Below the pieces are notes generated by a model. That model did no database searches. It had not been told where the DNA came from and was given only the letters and a program-made list of their open reading frames with translations. DNA of 5,214 nt from Aquifex aeolicus (lineage in GTDB: Bacteria > Aquificota > Aquificia > Aquificales > Aquificaceae): assembly GCA_011375045.1 (NCBI GenBank), contig DRNB01000343.1, positions 1 to 5,214 of the forward strand, read 5' to 3'. Of the stretch, positions 1 to 4,955 are shown piece after piece. Numbering within the stretch: the stretch's first letter is position 1; each line of letters opens with the position of its first letter. A program made the translations under genes and the position numbers.

Positions 1-1971
1 CAGATTCCTGATTATGGACTCCCCCAGCTTGACGTCCTCCGTGTAATCCTCGGAAACGACCCAGAGCCTGAGGATGTCCGCCCCGTAGCGATCCACTATA
101 TCCTGAGGTGAGACCACGTTCCCCAGGGATTTGGACATCTTTCTTCCCTTCTCGTCCACCGTAAAGCCGTGGGTCAGAACGGCTCTGTAAGGAGCGTGTC
201 CGTATGAACCGACCGCTTCGAGAAGGGAAGCCTGAAACCAGCCCCTGTGCTGATCGGAACCTTCGAGATACATATCCGCCCTTTCGTAGCCGAGAGGACG
301 AAGGACAGCTGCGTGGGAGCACCCCGAATCGAACCACACGTCGAGGATATCCTCCTCCTTTTTAAAACTGTTCCCTCCGCACCTCTTGCACCTGTATCCC
401 TCCGGCAGAAGTTCTCCGGGATCCCTCTCGAACCATACGTCCGCACCCGAAGGGTTTTTCTCCACAAGGGACGCTACATGTTCAAAGATCTCCTGATCCT
501 CAGCTACGCTTCCGCAGTTTCTACAGTAAAAAACGGTGATGGGAACGCCCCAGTATCTCTGACGGGATATGCACCAGTCGGGTCTGTTCTCCACCATGCT
601 CCTGATCCTGTTTCTCCCGTAAGGAGGTATCCACTCCACACCGTCTATCTCCTTCAGAGCACGCTCCCTCAGCGTTTCTCCATCGAGGCTTCCCGACATC
701 CCTATAAACCACTGGTAGGTAGCCCGGAATATTACAGGGTTCTTACACCTCCAGCAGTGGGGGTAGGAGTGTTTTACTACGGAGCGGTGGATCAGGAAAC
801 CTTTTTCCTTGAGGAGGTTAACTATCAGATGGTTGGCGTCGAACACCCTTACCCCCCTCAGAAACTCAGGGGCGGGGAACACGAACCTTCCCCTGTCGTC
901 GAGGGGGGAGTAGGGTTCGAGTCCGTATCTGGAGCCGATCAGGTAGTCCTCCTGACCGTGCCCGGGCGCCATGTGAACCAGTCCGGTTCCTGTTCCAAGC
1001 TCCACAAACTCGGAGGGGTAAACCCTCCACATACCCCTGAGCGTTTCCGGGGAAAGCGTCTCCTCCAAATCAGATTTTCTTACAAAGGGATGGAGGTACT
1101 CCCTGCCCACAAGGTCAGCACCTTTAAGTTTTCTCACCACATCACCCTTCAGACCGGTTTCCTCCATAAACCTGGAGGCAAGCTCCTCCGCCACTATGAG
1201 GGTTCCTCGTTCGGTCCGGAGGTAAACGTAGGAGTACTCCTCCCCTACCATGACAGCTAAGTTTGCCGGAAGCGTCCAGGGGGTCGTTGTCCATATTACA
1301 AGAAAGGTTTTCTCCTCATCCTTCAGCGGGAAACCCACGTAGATACTGGGATCCTCCCTCTCCTGATACTCCACCTCTGCCTCAGCTTCGGCTGTAGTAT
1401 CGTATATGCACCAGTAAACGGGTTTCTTGCTCCTGTAAACAAGTCCCCTTCTGAAGAACCTTCCCAGCTCCCTTATCTCCTGAGCTTCGTAAGAAGGATC
1501 CATGGTAAGGTAGGGGTTTTCCCAGTCTCCGAGGACACCGAGGCGGATGAACTCATCCCTCTGAATCTTTACAAACCTCCCGGCGTAATCCCGGCAGAGC
1601 TTCCTGAACTCCGGTTTAGGAAGATCCTCCTTTCTCAGCTTCTTCGATTTCAGCTCCTTTTCCACCTGCCTCTCTATGGGAAGACCGTGGCAGTCCCATC
1701 CGGGTACGTAGTGGATGTTCATACCCCTCATCAGATGGTATTTGTTTATCACGTCCTTGAGCACCTTGTTGAGGGCGTGCCCCATGTGGATCCTTCCGTT
1801 AGCGTAGGGTGGACCATCGTGGAGAAGAAAGGTTTTTCTTTCCTTTCTGACCTCCCTGATCCTTTTATAGAGCCCCCTCCATCTTTCCAAAATACGCGGC
1901 TCCTTCTCGGGGAGGTTAGCCTTCATGGGGAAATCCGTCCTCGGAAGGTTGAGGGTGTTCTTGTAATCCAT
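1..1971 (-). CDS. ileS: Isoleucyl-tRNA synthetase, N-terminal 657 residues (3' end outside window)
   Basis: This cytoplasmic class I synthetase charges tRNA-Ile with isoleucine and hydrolyses mischarged Val-tRNA-Ile. Visible signatures, in order: the ATP-binding HIGH motif, here H62-M-G-H65, in a PYANGRIHMGHALNK context; the editing (CP1) domain with TTTPWTLPAN at 228-237 and GHGQEDY at 337-343, where D342 is at the conserved editing aspartate; an HCWRCK motif near 405-410; the WCISRQRYWGVPI block at 466-478; two CxxC pairs (C483/C486 and C528/C531) that could bind zinc; DVWFDSG; and KMSKS at 611-615. Bacterial IleRS is usually about 920-950 residues, so the anticodon-binding and C-terminal parts lie beyond the left edge. 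The start is ATG at 1971, with GGAGG 9 bases upstream. The frame is open throughout. HMGH instead of HIGH is a conservative change. Identification is certain. Confidence 0.98.
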   Translation of the reverse strand, partial: MDYKNTLNLPRTDFPMKANLPEKEPRILERWRGLYKRIREVRKERKTFLLHDGPPYANGRIHMGHALNKVLKDVINKYHLMRGMNIHYVPGWDCHGLPIERQVEKELKSKKLRKEDLPKPEFRKLCRDYAGRFVKIQRDEFIRLGVLGDWENPYLTMDPSYEAQEIRELGRFFRRGLVYRSKKPVYWCIYDTTAEAEAEVEYQEREDPSIYVGFPLKDEEKTFLVIWTTTPWTLPANLAVMVGEEYSYVYLRTERGTLIVAEELASRFMEETGLKGDVVRKLKGADLVGREYLHPFVRKSDLEETLSPETLRGMWRVYPSEFVELGTGTGLVHMAPGHGQEDYLIGSRYGLEPYSPLDDRGRFVFPAPEFLRGVRVFDANHLIVNLLKEKGFLIHRSVVKHSYPHCWRCKNPVIFRATYQWFIGMSGSLDGETLRERALKEIDGVEWIPPYGRNRIRSMVENRPDWCISRQRYWGVPITVFYCRNCGSVAEDQEIFEHVASLVEKNPSGADVWFERDPGELLPEGYRCKRCGGNSFKKEEDILDVWFDSGCSHAAVLRPLGYERADMYLEGSDQHRGWFQASLLEAVGSYGHAPYRAVLTHGFTVDEKGRKMSKSLGNVVSPQDIVDRYGADILRLWVVSEDYTEDVKLGESIIRNL

Positions 1972-1980
1972 TTCGTCAAA

Positions 1981-1985
1981 CCTCC
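1981..1985 (-). promoter_or_regulatory. Shine-Dalgarno of ileS
   Basis: GGAGG on the minus strand ends 9 bases before the ATG at 1971. It is a strong anti-SD match and fixes the ileS start. Confidence 0.8.
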
Positions 1986-2015
1986 GGATCAGCCCTCCAA
2001 AATGGCTGAAAGATA

Positions 2016-2042
2016 ATTATAGAACAAAGAAAAGGCTTGCAA
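2016..2042 (-). promoter_or_regulatory. Putative ileS promoter
   Basis: On the minus strand a perfect -10 hexamer TATAAT lies at 2021-2016. TTGCAA (2042-2037) lies upstream with a 15-base spacer, shorter than the ideal 17, and matches TTGACA at 4 of 6 positions. Transcription would start near 2009, giving a leader of about 38 bases before the ATG at 1971. The -10 call is good; the -35 call is tentative. Confidence 0.55.
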
Positions 2043-2065
2043 AATCACGGAGAGTTATGTATTAT
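2037..2065 (+). promoter_or_regulatory. Putative HU promoter (sigma-70 type)
   Basis: On the plus strand TTGCAA at 2037-2042 and TATTAT at 2060-2065 are separated by exactly 17 bases. They match the consensus at 4 of 6 and 5 of 6 positions. The predicted start near 2072 leaves a leader of about 31 bases before the HU ATG. The -35 hexamer is the same palindromic TTGCAA that sits upstream of the ileS -10 on the other strand. Confidence 0.55.
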
Positions 2066-2088
2066 CTATATCAGCGTTAAATTCTATT

Positions 2089-2095
2089 GGGAGGG
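2089..2095 (+). promoter_or_regulatory. Shine-Dalgarno of the HU gene
   Basis: GGGAGGG sits 7 bases before the ATG at 2103. The reading frame is open further upstream, as far as a TTG at 2037, so this site is what selects the ATG giving a normal 90-residue HU. Confidence 0.8.
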
Positions 2096-2102
2096 TCGTG
2101 CT

Positions 2103-2375
2103 ATGACAAAGGCTGAGCTTGTCGCGGAGATAGCCAAGCAGGCGGGCATCACAAAGAAGGAAGCCGACGCTGCTCTTAAAGCCGCGGTGTCCGCAATATC
2201 GGGAGCTCTCAAGAAGGGTGAGAGGATCGCTATTCCCGGTCTCGGGATATTTACCGTTAAGAAGAGGGCTGCCAGAAAGGGAAGGAATCCGCGGACGGGA
2301 CAGGTGATCCAGATTCCCGCGAGAAAGGTGGTTGCCTTCAAACCCGCCAAGGACCTCAGAGAAGGTATAAAGTAA
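2103..2375 (+). CDS. hup: HU-family (DNABII) DNA-binding protein
   Basis: This is a small basic nucleoid protein that dimerises, inserts beta-arms into the minor groove and bends DNA. It is 90 residues long, the usual size of HU. The N-terminal half is the helical dimerisation body (MTKAELVAEIAKQAG onward), followed by the IPGLGIF turn at 44-50. The beta-arm carries the family signature GRNPRTG at 60-66, with the intercalating proline at the canonical position P63, then IPARKVVAFKPAK. The start is the ATG with GGGAGGG 7 bases upstream; 22 further in-frame codons upstream look like leader rather than protein. It is transcribed away from ileS and is followed after 30 bases by rsmE, probably as one operon. 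HU versus IHF subunit cannot be settled by motif alone, but the lone gene and typical length favour HU. A candidate array of DNABII-type binding sites lies about 2.2 kb downstream. Confidence 0.96.
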   Translation: MTKAELVAEIAKQAGITKKEADAALKAAVSAISGALKKGERIAIPGLGIFTVKKRAARKGRNPRTGQVIQIPARKVVAFKPAKDLREGIK

Positions 2376-2383
2376 CATCTTTC

Positions 2384-2399
2384 GGGGCGCCTCTGCCCC
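2384..2399 (+). other. Small GC hairpin between HU and rsmE
   Basis: GGGGC (2384-2388) can pair with GCCCC (2395-2399) around a 6-base loop. No T-run follows, so it does not look like an intrinsic terminator. It sits directly upstream of the rsmE start, where an SD would be expected. It could cap the HU transcript's 3' end against nucleases or tune translation of rsmE. A 5-bp stem can also occur by chance. Confidence 0.35.
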
Positions 2400-2405
2400 T
2401 CTCCC

Positions 2406-3107
2406 ATGCACCTCTTCTTTCCTTCAGAGAAAAGGAAGCAGTTCTTCCTCATATCCGGCGAAGAACACAGACACCTCAGGGTAAAAAGAATACACATCGG
2501 TGAGGAGATAGGCGTAATCTTTGAGGAAAAAATATACAGATGCGTTTTAAGGGAAAAGAAAAGGGATTTTTCGTTAGCCGAAATCTTGGAGGTTATCGAA
2601 CCCAGACAACCTCAGCCTGATCTCACCCTCTATCAGTCCCTTACCCACCACATCGCTACCGTAGATTTCATCGTTCAGAAATCTGTGGAGCTGGGGGTCC
2701 TCCGCTTTGTTCCGCTGCTCACGGAAAGAAGCTTCAGAAACCTTTCAGCCATCGAAAGAAGAATCCAGCGCTGGAAGAAGATAATCCGGGAAGCGATGAA
2801 GCAGTGCGGGAGAGCCTATCCCATGGAGCTAACTGCACCGGTGGAACTCAGTAATTTAGAACCTGTCCACGAGCTTAACCTTCTTCTGGACAGTTTTTAT
2901 GAGGGGGTGTACGTGAAGGATCTGAACCTCGAAGGGGTAAAAGACGTTGCCGTCGTTGTTGGTCCAGAAGGCGGCTTCACAGAAAAGGAAGCGGAGCTTC
3001 TGAGGGAAAAGGGTTTCCTGTCCGTGAAGCTGAAACCCCATATCCTCAGAACGGAAACGGCTGCGGTTGTGGCAGCCGGAATTATAATGAACCTTGCAGG
3101 TTCTTGA
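2406..3107 (+). CDS. rsmE: 16S rRNA (uracil-1498-N3)-methyltransferase RsmE
   Basis: RsmE is a SPOUT-class, SAM-dependent enzyme that methylates N3 of U1498 in 16S rRNA of the assembled 30S subunit. The protein has 233 residues, a normal family length. The N-terminal part (MHLFFPSEKRKQFF onward, about 1-70) is the PUA-like RNA-binding domain. QKSVELGV (91-98) and EAMKQCGR (129-136) correspond to conserved blocks of the family. The C-terminal SPOUT knot carries GPEGGF (186-191) and LRTETA (214-219), which form the SAM site. The start is the ATG at 2406, because the N-terminus fits the family and no other early start exists. No Shine-Dalgarno is visible: the 20 bases upstream are pyrimidine-rich. 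Translation may depend on coupling to HU, whose stop is 30 bases away. The 3' end overlaps the convergent regulator gene by 26 bases. Confidence 0.96.
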   Translation: MHLFFPSEKRKQFFLISGEEHRHLRVKRIHIGEEIGVIFEEKIYRCVLREKKRDFSLAEILEVIEPRQPQPDLTLYQSLTHHIATVDFIVQKSVELGVLRFVPLLTERSFRNLSAIERRIQRWKKIIREAMKQCGRAYPMELTAPVELSNLEPVHELNLLLDSFYEGVYVKDLNLEGVKDVAVVVGPEGGFTEKEAELLREKGFLSVKLKPHILRTETAAVVAAGIIMNLAGS

Positions 3108-4437
3108 TCTTTATACCGTAAGCCTTCACCTTCCGGTAAAGGTTGGAGAGATCTGTTCCTATCTGACCGGCAACTTCCTTTATATCGTAGTTAAACTCCC
3201 TGAGCTTCTCCTCTATAAAGACCTTTTCGAACTCCCTTCTGGCTTCCTTGAGGCTCCGGAGTTTGAATATATAGCTGTAATCTCTGGAGGGTTTGATCTC
3301 CCCCACCCCAAGGTGCTCCGGCTTCACAACATCACCGTCGCAGAGTATAACGACCCTCTCCATGAGGTTTCTCAGCTCCCTGACGTTTCCCTTCCAGCGG
3401 TGCTTCAGGAGCACCTCCTTCGCCTCATCGGAGAGGAGCTTTGGCTCCTTCTTGTATTCCCTGCAGAACTTTTCCAGAAAGTGCTCAGCGAGGAGGATAA
3501 CATCCTCTCCCCTCTCCCGGAGGGGGGGAAGTTCTATGGTAAACACGGATATTCTGTAAAACAGATCCTCTCTGAACCTCCCCTCCTTTATCTCGTCGGT
3601 TATGTTTTTGTTGGAGGCAGAAACTATCCTCACATCGACCTCGATCCTCTGAGTGCCCCCGAGCCTCGTGAAACTCCCCGTTTCTATAACACGCAGCAGC
3701 TTAGCCTGCGCCCGCACGTCCATATCCCCTATCTCGTCCAGAAAAAGAGTTCCCCCGTCCGCAAGTTCGAACTTACCCTTCTTGCGCTGGGTGGCTCCCG
3801 TGAAGGCTCCCTTCTCGTAGCCGAAAAGCTCAGCTTCTATCAGCTCTCCCGGAAGCGAAGCGCAGTTTATATCGACAAACTGCCCCCTCCTGCCGGAGTA
3901 CCTGTGAATCAGCTTGGCGACAAGCTCCTTACCCGTCCCGCTCTCCCCCAGAATGAGAACAGGAGCTCTGCTGCGAGCTATCTTCTGAACGGTTCGCTTA
4001 ACCTCGTTTATCTTGGGAGAGTTGCCTATAAGCTCCACGCTTCCCTCTGCACCACCCGAAGACCTTCGCCCGATAGCTTCCGTAGCAGCGTGTTTAACGG
4101 TTAAAAGAAACCTGTCCACAGAAAAAGGCTTCTCTATGAAATCGTAGGCTCCTCTTCTGATAGCCTTTACAGCCATTTCGACGTTTCCATGTCCTGTAAT
4201 GACAACGACCACAGAATCGGGGGAGAGCTCCTTCAGCGTATCGATAAACTCTATACCGTCCCCATCCGGCATCCAGACATCGAGAACCACCACATGAAAA
4301 AACTCCTCAGAGATCAGGCGCTCCACACCGGCGAGGGTCTCCGCACCTTTTACCCTGTAACCCTCCTCCCTGAGTATATCCTTCAGCGATTCCCTTATCC
4401 CCTCCTCATCGTCCGCCACAAGCACCTTCACAGACAT
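3082..4437 (-). CDS. ntrC4: Sigma-54-dependent response regulator, NtrC4-like
   Basis: This two-component transcription activator remodels sigma-54 RNA polymerase by ATP hydrolysis. The receiver domain (about 1-120) has acidic residues D9/D10, phosphoacceptor D53 in VLDVWMPDGDGI, T81 and K103. The AAA+ domain (about 137-370) has Walker A GESGTGKE (164-171), the sigma-54-contacting GAFTGA loop (210-215), Walker B GGTLFLDEIGD (228-238), the FREDLFYR arginine block (288-295) and WKGNVREL. The C-terminus is a Fis-type helix-turn-helix ending KVKAYGIK. All key residues are intact. It resembles Aquifex NtrC4 as I recall it (DVWMPDGDG, RFLLT-KHA). There is no partner kinase in the window. Two starts are possible. 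I report ATG 4437 (451 residues), where AAGG lies only one base away. GTG at 4431 has AAGG at an ideal 7-base spacing and gives MKVLVADDEEG (449 residues), closer to the Aquifex N-terminus. The DnaA-box array begins 17 bases upstream. Confidence 0.95.
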   Translation of the reverse strand: MSVKVLVADDEEGIRESLKDILREEGYRVKGAETLAGVERLISEEFFHVVVLDVWMPDGDGIEFIDTLKELSPDSVVVVITGHGNVEMAVKAIRRGAYDFIEKPFSVDRFLLTVKHAATEAIGRRSSGGAEGSVELIGNSPKINEVKRTVQKIARSRAPVLILGESGTGKELVAKLIHRYSGRRGQFVDINCASLPGELIEAELFGYEKGAFTGATQRKKGKFELADGGTLFLDEIGDMDVRAQAKLLRVIETGSFTRLGGTQRIEVDVRIVSASNKNITDEIKEGRFREDLFYRISVFTIELPPLRERGEDVILLAEHFLEKFCREYKKEPKLLSDEAKEVLLKHRWKGNVRELRNLMERVVILCDGDVVKPEHLGVGEIKPSRDYSYIFKLRSLKEARREFEKVFIEEKLREFNYDIKEVAGQIGTDLSNLYRKVKAYGIKIKNLQGSL

Positions 4438-4438
4438 A

Positions 4439-4449
4439 CCTTAATTTTA
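4439..4449 (-). promoter_or_regulatory. Weak ribosome site and possible -10 box of the regulator gene
   Basis: On the minus strand AAGG (4442-4439) fits a GTG start at 4431 (7-base spacing) but not the ATG at 4437. TAAAAT (4449-4444) resembles a -10 hexamer and would place transcription start almost exactly on the ATG at 4437, implying a leaderless mRNA if real. No convincing -35 is seen: the expected position falls within the DnaA-box array. The two readings conflict, so only one start can be right. Confidence 0.3.
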
Positions 4450-4453
4450 CAAT

Positions 4454-4506
4454 TCGTCCACAAGTTTTCCACAGGTTATCCACAATTTATCCACAATTTG
4501 TCCACA
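4454..4506 (+). repeat. Five tandem DnaA boxes, exact 11-bp period
   Basis: The boxes start at 4454 (TCGTCCACA, two mismatches), 4465 (TTTTCCACA, one), 4476 (TTATCCACA, perfect), 4487 (TTATCCACA, perfect) and 4498 (TTGTCCACA, one). All face the same way and are separated by two bases, mostly AA, AG, GG or AT. A period of 11 puts every box on nearly the same face of the helix, which suits a continuous DnaA filament. The CCACA half is invariant in all five, while the first half degrades toward the edges. Confidence 0.9.
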
Positions 4507-4512
4507 ATCAGC

Positions 4513-4521
4513 TGTGGAAAA
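4513..4521 (-). repeat. Inverted DnaA box
   Basis: TGTGGAAAA reads TTTTCCACA on the minus strand, one mismatch from consensus. It faces the last box of the tandem array across 6 bases, so CCACA-ATCAGC-TGTGG forms an inverted repeat and marks where box direction switches. Confidence 0.7.
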
Positions 4522-4555
4522 ACCATAACTTATTGATAATGCTGCGCATTCTTTA

Positions 4556-4564
4556 TGTGCATAA
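4556..4564 (-). repeat. Inverted DnaA box
   Basis: TGTGCATAA reads TTATGCACA on the minus strand, a full match to TTATNCACA. Its TAA end overlaps the start of IHF-like repeat B (4562-4575), so DnaA and a DNA-bending protein could compete or cooperate here. Confidence 0.7.
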
Positions 4565-4596
4565 GTTGTTGACATATCTAAGAAAATTCTACGCAA

Positions 4597-4605
4597 TGTG
4601 GATAA
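4597..4605 (-). repeat. Perfect inverted DnaA box
   Basis: TGTGGATAA is the exact complement of TTATCCACA. It is followed at once by ACGTTGAATAT, a degenerate relative of the IHF-like repeat with one base missing. Confidence 0.85.
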
Positions 4606-4646
4606 ACGTTGAATATTTATAAGTCATTCATAATTGAGAACATTTC

Positions 4647-4655
4647 GTATACACA
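4647..4655 (+). repeat. Weak forward DnaA-like box
   Basis: GTATACACA matches TTATNCACA except at the first base. It stands alone in the middle of the block and may be a low-affinity site or chance. Confidence 0.35.
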
Positions 4656-4773
4656 CAAAGCCTTGATAGCCAAGATTTTGAAGCGTTAACGGGAGAAACT
4701 TTCAAGTTATTGAAAACACGAAACATTTCTGAAGCACGTAAGTTGTTGAAAATTCCTGCATTCGGAAGTCGAT

Positions 4774-4782
4774 TGTGGATAG
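4774..4782 (-). repeat. Inverted DnaA box nearest the A/T tract
   Basis: TGTGGATAG reads CTATCCACA on the minus strand, one mismatch. It is the last box before the A/T-rich tract, 41 bases away, the place where an unwinding-adjacent box is expected. Confidence 0.7.
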
Positions 4783-4823
4783 AAGTTTGTAAGTTATTGA
4801 TAAATCAGGAAATCCAAAGCTCC

Positions 4824-4876
4824 TATAAATAATTAATTAATAAATAAAAAAAACATATAAAAAGAAAAGAATAAAA
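4824..4876. other. A/T tract, probable duplex-unwinding element
   Basis: Only 3 of 53 bases are G or C. The first part (4825-4846) is a pure A/T mirror repeat centred on TTAATTAATT, and the rest is purine-rich on the plus strand (A runs with isolated G). It lies just past the last DnaA box and IHF-like repeat, which is where bacterial origins melt. Confidence 0.65.
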
Positions 4877-4894
4877 CTTCTTCTTCTTCTTCTT
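4877..4894 (+). repeat. (CTT)6 trinucleotide tract next to the A/T tract
   Basis: Six exact CTT units. The minus strand is 3'-GAA-5' repeated, which literally fits the DnaA-trio pattern 3'-[G/A]A[T/A]-5' that guides DnaA onto single strands in Bacillus-type origins. The strand polarity is right for loading from the boxes at lower coordinates. However, the A/T tract lies between the boxes and the repeats, unlike the Bacillus order. It may alternatively be a simple-sequence tract in the epimerase leader. Confidence 0.45.
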
Positions 4895-4921
4895 GCCAGA
4901 ACAGGTAGAGTTCGTTTTCGG

Positions 4922-4927
4922 TAAAAT
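4922..4927 (+). promoter_or_regulatory. Possible -10 box of the epimerase gene
   Basis: TAAAAT matches TATAAT at 5 of 6 positions and lies 28 bases before the ATG at 4956. The only good -35-like hexamer, TTGCCA at 4893-4898, is 23 bases away, which is too far. The promoter call is weak. Confidence 0.25.
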
Positions 4928-4944
4928 AGCTCTACGGTTTACTC

Positions 4945-4948
4945 AGGG
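4945..4948 (+). promoter_or_regulatory. Shine-Dalgarno of the epimerase gene
   Basis: AGGG is 7 bases before the ATG at 4956. No other in-frame start exists in the 30 bases upstream, so this settles the start. Confidence 0.55.
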
Positions 4949-4955
4949 TAAGCTG

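Larger units (their letters stand above)
4526..4804 (+). repeat. Six IHF-like direct repeats, consensus TAAGTTRTTGAWAAT
   Basis: Copies begin at 4526 (TAACTTATTGATAAT), 4562 (TAAGTTGTTGACAT), 4620 (TAAGTCATTCATAAT), 4703 (CAAGTTATTGAAAAC), 4739 (TAAGTTGTTGAAAAT) and 4790 (TAAGTTATTGATAAA). All are on the plus strand. The pattern YAA-N4-TTGATW is the reverse complement of the E. coli IHF consensus WATCAA-N4-TTR. Copies 1 and 6 match fully and the others miss one base. The four bases that are free in the IHF consensus are also nearly constant (GTTR), so this is a true repeat family and not just A/T bias. Start-to-start distances are 36, 58, 83, 36 and 51. A weaker copy is at 4671-4683. Which protein binds is inference. 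Confidence 0.75.
4441..4894. other. Candidate chromosomal replication origin (oriC)
   Basis: This gene-free block combines the parts of a bacterial origin: a phased run of five DnaA boxes, four more inverted boxes and one weak forward one, interleaved IHF-like repeats, a nearly pure A/T tract (4824-4876) and a (CTT)6 tract. Three boxes are perfect TTATCCACA or its complement (4476, 4487, 4597), and another matches TTATNCACA (4556). Base composition drops sharply relative to the flanking genes. No dnaA, dnaN, gidA or parAB lies in the window, so gene context does not help. Alternatives are a DnaA-titration site of the datA type, or a DnaA-controlled promoter for the regulator gene. The presence of boxes, unwinding tract and bending sites together favours an origin. 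Confidence 0.72.

Noticed and set aside
247..1260. Long open frame of 337 codons on the plus strand
   Set aside because: It lies antisense to ileS, whose every motif is intact. The protein has no recognisable fold signature and the frame is explained by ileS codon bias.
1687..2016. Open frame of 109 codons on the plus strand
   Set aside because: It is antisense to the ileS N-terminus, including HMGH, and runs into the ileS ribosome site.
2384..2399. Intrinsic terminator after HU
   Set aside because: The stem is 5 bp and is followed by TCTCCCATG, not a T-run; read-through into rsmE is expected.
2055..2497. Two overlapping minus-strand open frames across HU
   Set aside because: They are the reverse strand of the HU gene, which has a clear SD, start and family signature.
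3094..4104. Open frame of 336 codons on the plus strand
   Set aside because: It is antisense to the response regulator with its complete receiver, AAA+ and HTH motifs; a codon-bias shadow.
4454..4521. CRISPR-like or iteron array
   Set aside because: The repeat unit is 11 bases with 2-base spacers and equals the DnaA-box consensus, so a phased DnaA array explains it without a CRISPR or plasmid iteron.
4189..4536. 115-codon plus-strand open frame running into the DnaA boxes
   Set aside because: It is antisense to the receiver domain and then translates the DnaA-box repeats; not a gene.
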